From positions 1 to 17,488 of the forward strand of contig CAZSIT010000040.1 of NCBI GenBank assembly GCA_964607165.1: a stretch of 17,488 nt of DNA, read 5' to 3'. The notes under the pieces are model-generated. The model had not been told where the DNA came from, ran no database searches, and worked only from the letters and a program-made list of their open reading frames with translations. Below are positions 1 through 6,000 of this stretch, piece by piece (position 1 is the first letter of the stretch; every line of letters begins with the position of its first letter). A program made the position numbers and the translations under genes. Source of the stretch: DSPP01 sp964607165. GTDB lineage: Bacteria > Zixibacteria > MSB-5A5 > DSPP01.

Positions 1-1272
1 TCGATTTTGAAGAACAACGGGGATGGCACTTTTGCGGCCAAGGTTGATTATGGGATGGCGAGTAACCCTACCTCGGTTTTTGCTTCCGATTTAGACGGCG
101 ATGGGGACCGGGATTTGGCCGTTGCAAACTTTTCTGACAGCAAGGTTTCGATTTTGAAGAACAACGGGGATGGCACTTTTGCGGCCAAGGTTGATTATGG
201 GACGGGAGCCCACCCTTGGTCGGTTTTTGCTGTCGATTTAGACGGAGATGGAGACGTGGATTTGGCGACGGCAAATTATGATAACAACAATGCTTCGATT
301 TTGAAGAACAACGGGGATGGCACTTTTGCGGCCAAGGTTGATTATGGGACGGGGACTAACCCCATCTCGGTTTTTGCTGCCGATTTAGACGGGGATGGGG
401 ACTTTGATTTGGTTGTGGCAAACTCTGACCTCGGCACGGTTTCGATTTTGAAGAACAACGGGGCCGGCACTTTTGCGGCCAAGGTCGATTATGTGGCGGG
501 GTTTGGCGCTCTCTCTGTTTATGCTGCAAATTTAGACGGCGATGGGGACTTGGATTTAGCCGTGGCAAACTCTGCCAATACGGTTTCGATTTTAATGAAC
601 AACGGGGCCGGCACTTTTCCGGTCACAGTTGGTTATGGGACGGGGACTAACCCTGTCTCGGTTTTTGCTGCCGGCTTAGACGGCGATGCGGACTTAGATT
701 TGGCCGTGGCAAACTATGGCAGCAACACGGTTTCGATTTTGAAGAACAACGGGGCCGGCACTTTTGCGGCCAAGGTTGATTATGCGACGGGGACTGGCCC
801 TATCTCGGTTTTTGCAGCAAATTTAGACGGCGATGGGGACTTAGATTTGGCCGTGGCAAACTATGTCAGCAACACGGTTTCGATTTTGAAGAACAACGGG
901 GCCGGCACTTTTGCGGCCAAGGTTGATTATGGGACGGGGTTTTTCCCTCGGTCGGTTTTTGCTGCCGATTTAGACGGCGATGGGGACCGGGACCTGGCCA
1001 CGGCAAACGTTAGCAGCACGGTTTCGATTTTGAAGAACAATGGGGATGGCACTTTTGCGGCCAAGGTTGATTATGGAACGGGGACTAACGTTACCTCGGT
1101 TTTTGCTGCCGATTTGGACGGCGATGGGGACTTTGATTTGGCCGTGGCAAACCTTGGCAGCACGGTTTCGATTTTGAAGAACAACGGGGATGGCACTTTT
1201 GCAGCCAAGGTTGATTATGGCGGGGGGGGGGGCTGCCCCTTACTCGGTTCTTGCTGCCGATTTAGACGGTGA
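1..1272 (+). CDS. FG-GAP/VCBS-repeat surface protein, 5'-truncated part upstream of a frameshift
   Basis: This is the reading frame open from the window edge, so the true start and signal peptide lie outside. It consists almost wholly of 48-49-residue repeats. Each carries a SILKNNGDGTFAAKVDYG-like segment and a DLDGDGDxDLAVAN segment, whose Asp/Gly-rich loop is the calcium-binding hallmark of FG-GAP/VCBS beta-propeller or integrin-like repeats. Such proteins are normally exported and act in adhesion or ligand binding at the cell surface; the ligand here is unknown. The frame ends at a TGA at 1270-1272, shortly after an 11-G run. From that run on, the same repeat pattern continues in the next frame (1190-2311), so this stop is almost certainly not the natural end. 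Family assignment is firm; specific function is not known. Confidence 0.85.
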   Translation, partial: SILKNNGDGTFAAKVDYGMASNPTSVFASDLDGDGDRDLAVANFSDSKVSILKNNGDGTFAAKVDYGTGAHPWSVFAVDLDGDGDVDLATANYDNNNASILKNNGDGTFAAKVDYGTGTNPISVFAADLDGDGDFDLVVANSDLGTVSILKNNGAGTFAAKVDYVAGFGALSVYAANLDGDGDLDLAVANSANTVSILMNNGAGTFPVTVGYGTGTNPVSVFAAGLDGDADLDLAVANYGSNTVSILKNNGAGTFAAKVDYATGTGPISVFAANLDGDGDLDLAVANYVSNTVSILKNNGAGTFAAKVDYGTGFFPRSVFAADLDGDGDRDLATANVSSTVSILKNNGDGTFAAKVDYGTGTNVTSVFAADLDGDGDFDLAVANLGSTVSILKNNGDGTFAAKVDYGGGGGCPLLGSCCRFRR

Positions 1273-2311
1273 TGGGGACTTTGATTTGGCAGTGGAAAAT
1301 CTTACTGGCCACACGGTTTCGATTTTGAAGAACAACGGGGATGGCACTTTTGCGGCCAAGGTCGATTATGCGACAGGGATCGCTAGCTCGGTCTTTGCTG
1401 CCGATTTAGACGGCGATGGGTACCGGGACTTGACCGTTCCAAACTTTCAGGCCAGCACGGTTTCGATTTTGAAGAACAACGGGGATGGCACTTTTGCGGC
1501 CAAGGTTGATTATGGGGCGGGACTCACCCCTTACTCGGTTTTTGCTGCCGATTTAGACGGCGATGGGGACTTTGATTTGGCCGTTACAAACCAAAACGCT
1601 AACAGGGTTTCGCGCTTAAAGAACTTGTCGCCATCCTGTGGCGTGCCGATAATCACCTGCCCGGCCAATATTTCAGTCCAAAACCAACCCGCCCAGTGCA
1701 GCGCGGTGGTGAACTTCACCGCCAGTGTCAGCAACTGCCCGGGTGCTGCTATTAGCTGCACCCCGCCCTCCGGTTCTATCTTTTCGGTTGGAACAGACAC
1801 GGTGACTTGTATAGCCACCACCTATGCTTCCGGCAACAAAGACACTTGTACTTTTACGGTAACAGTGACCAGTAGCGATTTAGAACCGCCTACGGTGAAT
1901 TGCCCAGGCGATACTACGGTTCGGGTTTGCCCCGCTGCAACGGATTCTATACTCACTTTCACCACAAATGCGGCCGATAACTGTTCAGGTGTTTCTGTAA
2001 ATTGCACCCCACCTTCCGGCTCTGCTTTTCCCGTGGGGGTTACAACCGTCACCTGTATCGCTACGGACGCTTCGGGAAATCAGGACACCTGCAGCTTTTC
2101 GTTGACGGTCACTAATTTATTTAGGGGTGATATGAATAAAGACGGTCAACCCACTTCCGCCGATGTGGTTTTAATGTTAAATTGTGCTTTCCTCGGCACT
2201 GGCGACTGCGGTATCTGTTTTTCAGATATGAACTGCGATGGTTTCTTAACCTCCGCCGATGTGGTCATCGAATTGAATTACGTCTTTTTGGGCATCCTGC
2301 CACCGTGTTAA
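1190..2311 (+). CDS. FG-GAP/HYR/dockerin-like surface protein, C-terminal part downstream of the frameshift
   Basis: This frame continues the protein that starts upstream. Residues encoded before about 1220 are out-of-frame shadow; repeat similarity begins at the G run (DYG, then Gly residues, then AAPYSV). It encodes the last two and a half FG-GAP units and then two cysteine-rich HYR-type immunoglobulin-like domains at about 1639-1878 and 1879-2118. Both HYR domains have the CTPPSG, FxVGxxTVTC and DTCxF signatures. At 2123-2308 is a dockerin-like module with two calcium loops, GDMNKDGQPTSADV and SDMNCDGFLTSADV. HYR domains usually mediate adhesion. C-terminal dockerin-like modules of this form are common on secreted proteins of uncultured FCB bacteria, where cohesin partners are rarely shown. 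The TAA is at 2309-2311. The ATG at 1190 is probably not a real start. Confidence 0.85.
   Translation: MALLQPRLIMAGGGAAPYSVLAADLDGDGDFDLAVENLTGHTVSILKNNGDGTFAAKVDYATGIASSVFAADLDGDGYRDLTVPNFQASTVSILKNNGDGTFAAKVDYGAGLTPYSVFAADLDGDGDFDLAVTNQNANRVSRLKNLSPSCGVPIITCPANISVQNQPAQCSAVVNFTASVSNCPGAAISCTPPSGSIFSVGTDTVTCIATTYASGNKDTCTFTVTVTSSDLEPPTVNCPGDTTVRVCPAATDSILTFTTNAADNCSGVSVNCTPPSGSAFPVGVTTVTCIATDASGNQDTCSFSLTVTNLFRGDMNKDGQPTSADVVLMLNCAFLGTGDCGICFSDMNCDGFLTSADVVIELNYVFLGILPPC
1222..1232 (+). other. 11-G homopolymer at the frameshift junction
   Basis: The run follows GATTATGGC inside the ninth repeat unit. With 11 G the upstream frame hits TGA at 1270-1272. Removing one G, or adding two, would join it to the downstream frame ending at 2311. 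Other units have 10-11 residues between DY and SV inclusive with no homopolymer here, so the run is specific to this copy. It could be a slippage (phase-variation) site, a recent mutation, or an assembly error in a homopolymer. Confidence 0.8.
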
Positions 2312-2324
2312 ATATTTGTCTTTC

Positions 2325-2464
2325 GTAGGGGCGAACCTTGCTTGCCCCGAGCGTAGTCGAGGGGTGTTCGCCTTTCCCCTTCCCGTGTCGGGAAGGGGAA
2401 ACAGGGGTTAGGTTGTAGCGGCACGGCACGCCGTGCCCGTCCCTCTCTCTTTGCGGAGAGGGAC
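2325..2464. repeat. Intergenic cluster of palindromic repeats
   Basis: The 234-bp gap 2312-2545 holds four inverted repeats and no credible gene. GGCGAAC (2330-2336) pairs with GTTCGCC (2366-2372), starting from a GTAGGGGC end motif at 2325. A perfect 13-bp stem at 2373-2385/2389-2401 (TTTCCCCTTCCCG) has a TGT loop. GGCACGGC (2420-2427) pairs with GCCGTGCC (2430-2437). GTCCCTCTC (2439-2447) pairs with GAGAGGGAC (2456-2464). The second stem and its flank (CAGGGGTTAGG) recur in inverted orientation at 11427-11464, and GAGCGTAGTCGAGG (2349-2362) recurs at 14539. None is followed by a T-run, so they are dispersed repeats rather than obvious intrinsic terminators. Confidence 0.75.
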
Positions 2465-2545
2465 CATAGGGTGAGGTCGCAGGTAGGAGCGAACGACCGC
2501 CTGCCCGTTACCCCCTCCTCATCGCCGCTTTAAATGGATTTGAAA

Positions 2546-2755
2546 CTATCTGCTGACTTCTATTTTTCCCTCTATCAACTCGTCCAAAGCGGTCTCCGCC
2601 ACGCGGTGCATTCCGGCGCTTCCTTCCACACCCTGCTCCAATTCCCGCAGGCGCTTTTGATTTAAAATTCTGGCCCGCTTGGAAGCAATCAAAACCGCTT
2701 CATATTGATTTTGGGCAGATTTATATATTTTTTCAATATCCTTCAGCTCTCTCAT
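2546..2755 (-). CDS. rpoZ: DNA-directed RNA polymerase omega subunit
   Basis: A 69-residue protein whose central NQYEAVLIASKRARILNQKR matches the conserved omega core (an N-[RQ]-[YF]-E-x-V-x-x-A-S-x-R-A-R-x-L-N type pattern). Omega binds the beta-prime subunit, helps core RNA polymerase assembly and, in many bacteria, forms part of a ppGpp site. I chose the ATG at 2753-2755 (MRELKDIEKIY) because AGGGAG lies 4 nt upstream. A longer reading would add nine residues that run into that ribosome-binding site. It lies 67 bp downstream of the dnaK stop on the same strand, so co-transcription is plausible. Between the two genes, AACCCTGCC and GGCAGGGTT could form a stem ending near the ribosome-binding site. 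The usual gmk-rpoZ-coaBC neighbourhood is absent. Confidence 0.85.
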   Translation of the reverse strand: MRELKDIEKIYKSAQNQYEAVLIASKRARILNQKRLRELEQGVEGSAGMHRVAETALDELIEGKIEVSR

Positions 2756-2822
2756 AGCTCTCCCTATAACCCTGCCTGTCAAGCTTCACGCTTTTTGGCA
2801 GGGTTTGATTTTTCAAGCTCGG

Positions 2823-4733
2823 CTACTTCACCACTTCAAAATCGGCATCCACCGGCCCTTTGCCTTCCGGCGGCGTTTCGGTGGAAGTTGAACCGCTCGG
2901 TGTTCCACCCTCGCCGCCCGGTTGAGAAGCCCCCGGCGTCTGCTTGTACATTTCCGCCGCCGCCTGCTGCCAGGCCTCGTTTAGCCGGTCATAAGTCGAA
3001 CGTATGCGCGCAGCATCTCCCGACTTCACCGCTTCCCGCACTTCCACCGCGGCATCTTCAACCTTCTTGCGCAGCTCGGGCGAAATTTTTTCTCCATATT
3101 CTTTCAGGTTCTTCTCGGTCTCAAACGCCAGTTGGTCGGCCCGGTTGCGCAGTTCCACCTCTTCCCGGCGCTTTTGGTCCTCGCTCTCGTTCGCTTTGGC
3201 GTCGTCCACCATCCGCTTGATTTCAGTCTCATTCAGGCCGCTGGAGGGCTGAATCTTAATCTGCTGCTGCCTGCCGGTGGCTTTATCTTTGGCGGAAACG
3301 TTCAAAATCCCGTTGGCGTCGATGTCGAACGCCACTTCAATCTGCGGCATCCCCCGCGGAGCGGGCGGGATGCCGTCCAAAATAAACCGTCCGATGGATT
3401 TGTTGCCCGCCGCCATCGGCCGCTCTCCCTGCAAAACGTGGACTTCGACCGAAGTCTGGTTATTATCCGCCGTCGAGAAAACCTCCGCTTTCTTGGTCGG
3501 AATGGTGGTGTTACGCTCAATCAGTTTGGTAAAAACTCCACCCAAAGTCTCAATTCCCAGCGAAAGTGGCGTGACGTCCAAAAGCAGAATATCCTTCACT
3601 TCGCCGGTCAAAACCGCCGCTTGAATCGCCGCTCCTACTGCAACGACTTCATCAGGATTAACGCCCCGGTGCGGCTCCTTTCCGAAGAATCGCTGAACCG
3701 TATCAATAACCTTCGGCATCCGCGTCATCCCACCTACCAGAACCACCTCGTCAATCTGATCAACCGAAAGCTTGGCATCGGCCAAAGCTTTCTTGCAAGG
3801 CTCAATCGAGCGCTGAATCAAATCATCCACCAATTGCTCTAACTTGGCCCGCGTCAAAGTAAAATTCAAATGCTTCGGCCCGGATGCATCGGCCGTGATA
3901 AAAGGCAGGTTGATGGAGGTTTCCATCGTGGAAGAAAGCTCAATTTTCGCCTTCTCCGCCGCTTCCTTCAAGCGCTGCAAAGCCATCGGGTCTTTGGCGA
4001 GGTCGATGCCTTGGTCTTTTTTGAATTCGGCAATCAGCCAGTCCATAACCCGCTTGTCGAAATCGTCCCCGCCCAGATGCGTATCCCCGTTGGTGGAACG
4101 GACGTCAAAAACGCCATCGCCCAATTCCAAGATGGAAATATCAAAAGTGCCACCACCCAAATCGTAAACAGCTATTTTCTCATCCTTCTTTTTGTCCAAG
4201 CCATAAGCCAGCGAAGCCGCCGTCGGCTCGTTGACAATGCGCTTGACATCCAAACCGGCGATTCTTCCGGCATCTTTAGTGGCTTGCCGCTGACTGTCGT
4301 TGAAGTAAGCCGGAACGGTGATAACTGCCTCGGTCACCGGGTCACCCAGATAATCTTCCGCCGTCTTTTTCATCTTACCCAAAATCATAGCCGAAATCTC
4401 CGGCGGTGAATACTGCTTGCCTTCGATTTCAACCCGCGCATCGCCGTTCGGCCCTTCTACAACTTTGTATGGAAAATTTTTGGACTCTTCGATAACTTCC
4501 GAGTATTTCCGTCCCATAAACCGCTTAATCGAAAAAATCGTATTAAACGGATTGGTAATCGCCTGCCGTTTGGCTAATTGGCCAACCAATTTTTCTCCGC
4601 CTTTGACGAAAGCCACAGCCGAAGGGGTGGTTCTCCCTCCTTCCGAATTGGCAATAACCGTCGGCTTTCCCCCCTCCATCACCGCCACGCAGGAATTGGT
4701 CGTCCCCAAATCTATTCCTATAACTTTACCCAT
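2823..4733 (-). CDS. dnaK: Molecular chaperone DnaK (Hsp70)
   Basis: Full-length 636-residue Hsp70, the usual bacterial size. The ATPase domain shows phosphate-1 IDLGTTNS (7-14), the K-D-A-G-R-I-A-G segment (153-160), phosphate-2 DLGGGTFD (191-198) and the adenosine motif GGMTRMP (334-340). The conserved hydrophobic linker VKDILLLDVT (379-388) leads to the substrate-binding domain and helical lid. The tail is Gly/Ser/Thr-rich and ends DADFEVVK. It uses ATP cycling, normally with DnaJ and GrpE, to fold and disaggregate cytosolic proteins. GGAG lies about 10 nt before the ATG. Unusually, neither grpE nor dnaJ is adjacent: the downstream neighbour is rpoZ, and hsp20 lies upstream on the same strand. 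No CIRCE operator is visible upstream, so HrcA control through that element is not supported here. Confidence 0.98.
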   Translation of the reverse strand: MGKVIGIDLGTTNSCVAVMEGGKPTVIANSEGGRTTPSAVAFVKGGEKLVGQLAKRQAITNPFNTIFSIKRFMGRKYSEVIEESKNFPYKVVEGPNGDARVEIEGKQYSPPEISAMILGKMKKTAEDYLGDPVTEAVITVPAYFNDSQRQATKDAGRIAGLDVKRIVNEPTAASLAYGLDKKKDEKIAVYDLGGGTFDISILELGDGVFDVRSTNGDTHLGGDDFDKRVMDWLIAEFKKDQGIDLAKDPMALQRLKEAAEKAKIELSSTMETSINLPFITADASGPKHLNFTLTRAKLEQLVDDLIQRSIEPCKKALADAKLSVDQIDEVVLVGGMTRMPKVIDTVQRFFGKEPHRGVNPDEVVAVGAAIQAAVLTGEVKDILLLDVTPLSLGIETLGGVFTKLIERNTTIPTKKAEVFSTADNNQTSVEVHVLQGERPMAAGNKSIGRFILDGIPPAPRGMPQIEVAFDIDANGILNVSAKDKATGRQQQIKIQPSSGLNETEIKRMVDDAKANESEDQKRREEVELRNRADQLAFETEKNLKEYGEKISPELRKKVEDAAVEVREAVKSGDAARIRSTYDRLNEAWQQAAAEMYKQTPGASQPGGEGGTPSGSTSTETPPEGKGPVDADFEVVK

Positions 4734-4772
4734 TTTCTCACATCTCCTTTTTCATTTGATATAACATGGTTA

Positions 4773-5066
4773 TCAAGATTTTATTAATAAACTACGACGG
4801 CGTTGGCCGAACATATATCGTTCGCTTGACCAATGGTAAGGCCAAGTCGATCGTTTCCTGAACGGAAATAAAGCAGAAGGTCTTTCCTCAGCCTTCTCTT
4901 CAAAAATGACTTCTCTCGGATACAGAGGTAAGAATTCTTCAGAATGCGAATTGTTAGAGAGTTTTTTCGTAGCCCTTTCTTCTTCAAGATTTCCCATGTG
5001 TAATATTTCAAGAATCGAAGATATTCCTAACATTCCAATTATCCCTTGAATCCATTTCTTATTCAC
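4773..5066 (-). CDS. Possible small hypothetical protein upstream of dnaK
   Basis: A 97-residue frame starting at GTG (5064-5066), with GAGGAG exactly 5 nt upstream, which is the main argument that it is real. The N-terminus (KKWIQGIIGMLGISSILEIL) is a moderately hydrophobic amphipathic stretch. The rest is charged, with several Glu and then Arg/Lys residues. I recognise no family. It ends 39 bp before dnaK on the same strand and could be its first operon partner. Base composition is richer in A+T than dnaK, and an overlapping 75-residue frame (4784-5011) also exists, so it may be spurious. No function is proposed. Confidence 0.35.
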   Translation of the reverse strand: MNKKWIQGIIGMLGISSILEILHMGNLEEERATKKLSNNSHSEEFLPLYPREVIFEEKAEERPSALFPFRKRSTWPYHWSSERYMFGQRRRSLLIKS

Positions 5067-5081
5067 TCTTTCTCCTCTCTC

Positions 5082-5167
5082 CGTAGCGGAAGTCTTTAGA
5101 CTTCCATCTTGGAAACATAGAGGCCTGCCCGAGCCGAGACTCGGATTCGGCCAGGGTTTCCGCTACG
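5082..5167. repeat. Structured palindromic repeat with GTAG/CTAC ends
   Basis: CGTAGCGGAA (5082-5091) is the exact reverse complement of TTCCGCTACG (5158-5167). Inside is a perfect hairpin, GGAAGTCT-TT-AGACTTCC (5088-5105), and a second imperfect stem around CCGAGACTCGG. The overall plan, a closing stem with internal hairpins and a CTTTAG tip on the first, resembles the elements at 11471-11525 and 14616-14666. It fills much of the gap between hsp20 and the small gene at 4773-5066. A 75-residue frame across it (5059-5286) appears to be an artefact of repeat sequence. Confidence 0.65.
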
Positions 5168-5264
5168 TTTCGACTGCTCAATATACTTCTTTCTCGTCCT
5201 CTACCTAAAGGAATTCCCTGCCCCCAACCGAAAGCGGCCGGAGGCAGGAAAATGGTCGTTGTGA

Positions 5265-5279
5265 GGGAGCTCCGCTCCC
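5265..5279. repeat. GGGAGC hairpin downstream of hsp20
   Basis: GGGAGC-TCC-GCTCCC within TGAGGGAGCTCCGCTCCCGA, starting 15 bp past the hsp20 stop on its 3' side. A near-identical copy, differing in the loop, lies at 5971-5985 just past the next upstream gene on the same strand. There is no T-run, so a terminator role is uncertain. Confidence 0.6.
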
Positions 5280-5293
5280 GACACATTTCACCT

Positions 5294-5737
5294 TTAGTTC
5301 ACCGAAACCAAAATCTCTTTCGGCTTAACCTCTTCCGCCTTTGGCAGGGTTATCTGTAAAACGCCGACTTTATAAGCGGCTTTCACCTTGTCTGCCTGCA
5401 CCAAGGTCGGCAGGGTGAAGGAACGGACAAAGGAACCATAGCTCCGCTCAACCCTATGGAAAGTCTTGTCCTTCTCTTCTTTCTCCTGCTTTTTCTCACC
5501 GCGCAGGGTCAGAACGTTATCCTGCAGGAAAACAGAGATGTCTTCCTTGGTCATCCCCGGAACCTCGGCCTTAACGATGACCTCATCCTTGGTCTCGGAA
5601 ATATCGACCGTCGGCGACCACTCATCGGTAAACCGAACCAATCCGCGCGAGAGACCATCCATCCAGCGCTCCATTTCACGCGAAAATTCAGTCCCAACCT
5701 CAAATAGGGGGTTTGTCCGCACCATCAATCTCGTCAT
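5294..5737 (-). CDS. Small heat-shock protein, Hsp20/alpha-crystallin family
   Basis: A 147-residue ATP-independent holdase that binds unfolding proteins in large oligomers and passes them to DnaK-type refolding systems. The N-terminal arm (1-38) is followed by an alpha-crystallin domain at about 40-133, starting EWSPTVDISE. It contains VKAEVPGMTKEDI and the family signature GVLQITLPK (125-133). The C-terminal tail ILV (142-144) resembles the I-x-I/V motif that locks dimers into oligomers. The ATG at 5735-5737 is preferred because AAGGAGGT lies 5 nt upstream; a start 14 codons earlier would span that site. Its position upstream of dnaK on the same strand suggests a shared stress role, but 560 bp and a repeat element separate them, so it is probably its own transcript. 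Confidence 0.95.
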   Translation of the reverse strand: MTRLMVRTNPLFEVGTEFSREMERWMDGLSRGLVRFTDEWSPTVDISETKDEVIVKAEVPGMTKEDISVFLQDNVLTLRGEKKQEKEEKDKTFHRVERSYGSFVRSFTLPTLVQADKVKAAYKVGVLQITLPKAEEVKPKEILVSVN

Positions 5738-5806
5738 TTTATACCTCCTTCTTTTTGTTTGTCCTATCGTCCACGCCAAATTAACTAATCAACCCCTGTG
5801 CCAAAT

Positions 5807-5838
5807 ATTGTAAAACCGGATACTTTGTTGCATGTCAA
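5807..5838 (-). promoter_or_regulatory. Weak candidate promoter for hsp20
   Basis: On the minus strand a perfect TTGACA (5833-5838) is followed 20 nt later by TACAAT (5807-5812), or 17 nt later by the poorer TTTTAC (5810-5815). The spacing of the good -10 is too long for standard sigma70, so this is only suggestive. It lies about 70 nt before the hsp20 start. Confidence 0.25.
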
Positions 5839-5970
5839 TCTGTTAAATCGATTGATTAAAGTTTTTGGTCAATCGTCTCTGCCAGCCAAAACGGCAGTCA
5901 AGTGTAGAACTTGCAGGAAAAACAGCTAATCTGACAGCTATCTTTTTATTCTTAGGCTCTGTAGTTATGA

Positions 5971-5985
5971 GGGAGCTCTGCTCCC
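5971..5985. repeat. GGGAGC hairpin downstream of the propeller lipoprotein gene
   Basis: GGGAGC-TCT-GCTCCC, the second copy of the element at 5265-5279, with the same TGAGGGAGCTC and GCTCCCGA flanks. It lies 15 bp past the stop of the gene at 6001-7110. Both copies therefore sit at nearly the same distance 3' of a minus-strand gene. Confidence 0.6.
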
Positions 5986-6000
5986 GAACAGATACGGTAA

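Larger units (their letters stand above)
1..1609 (+). repeat. Eleven tandem 144/147-bp FG-GAP coding repeats
   Basis: Units begin with TCGATTTTGAAGAACAA (allowing small changes) at 1, 148, 295, 442, 586, 733, 880, 1024, 1168, 1319 and 1463. A degenerate twelfth start is at 1610. Spacings are 147 or 144 bp, that is 49 or 48 codons. The exception is 151 bp between 1168 and 1319, the unit that holds the G run. Conservation is at DNA level, including synonymous sites, in the blocks around each unit start and the DLDGDGD loop. The residues between them vary. Units 4-7 share a GAGTF form and units 1-3 and 8-11 share GDGTF, which suggests block duplication or gene conversion. Confidence 0.95.

Noticed and set aside
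1..1609. CRISPR array
   Set aside because: The regular repeats are long, in frame and translate to FG-GAP units; there are no short repeats with unique spacers.
2753..2790. TTGACA near rpoZ as a promoter
   Set aside because: The hexamer on the minus strand is too close to the start codon and has no -10 at a workable distance.
3132..3842. 236-residue open frame antisense to dnaK
   Set aside because: It lies wholly inside a highly conserved dnaK reading frame, has no family motif and low-complexity Arg/Asn-rich composition. The same reasoning removes the other plus-strand frames over dnaK, ptrB and the propeller gene.
4734..4800. CIRCE or sigma32-type element before dnaK
   Set aside because: No TTAGCACTC-N9-GAGTGCTAA repeat and no convincing heat-shock promoter are present.
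5059..5286. 75-residue minus-strand frame
   Set aside because: It spans the palindromic element 5082-5167 and the GGGAGC hairpin; composition and position point to repeat DNA rather than a gene.
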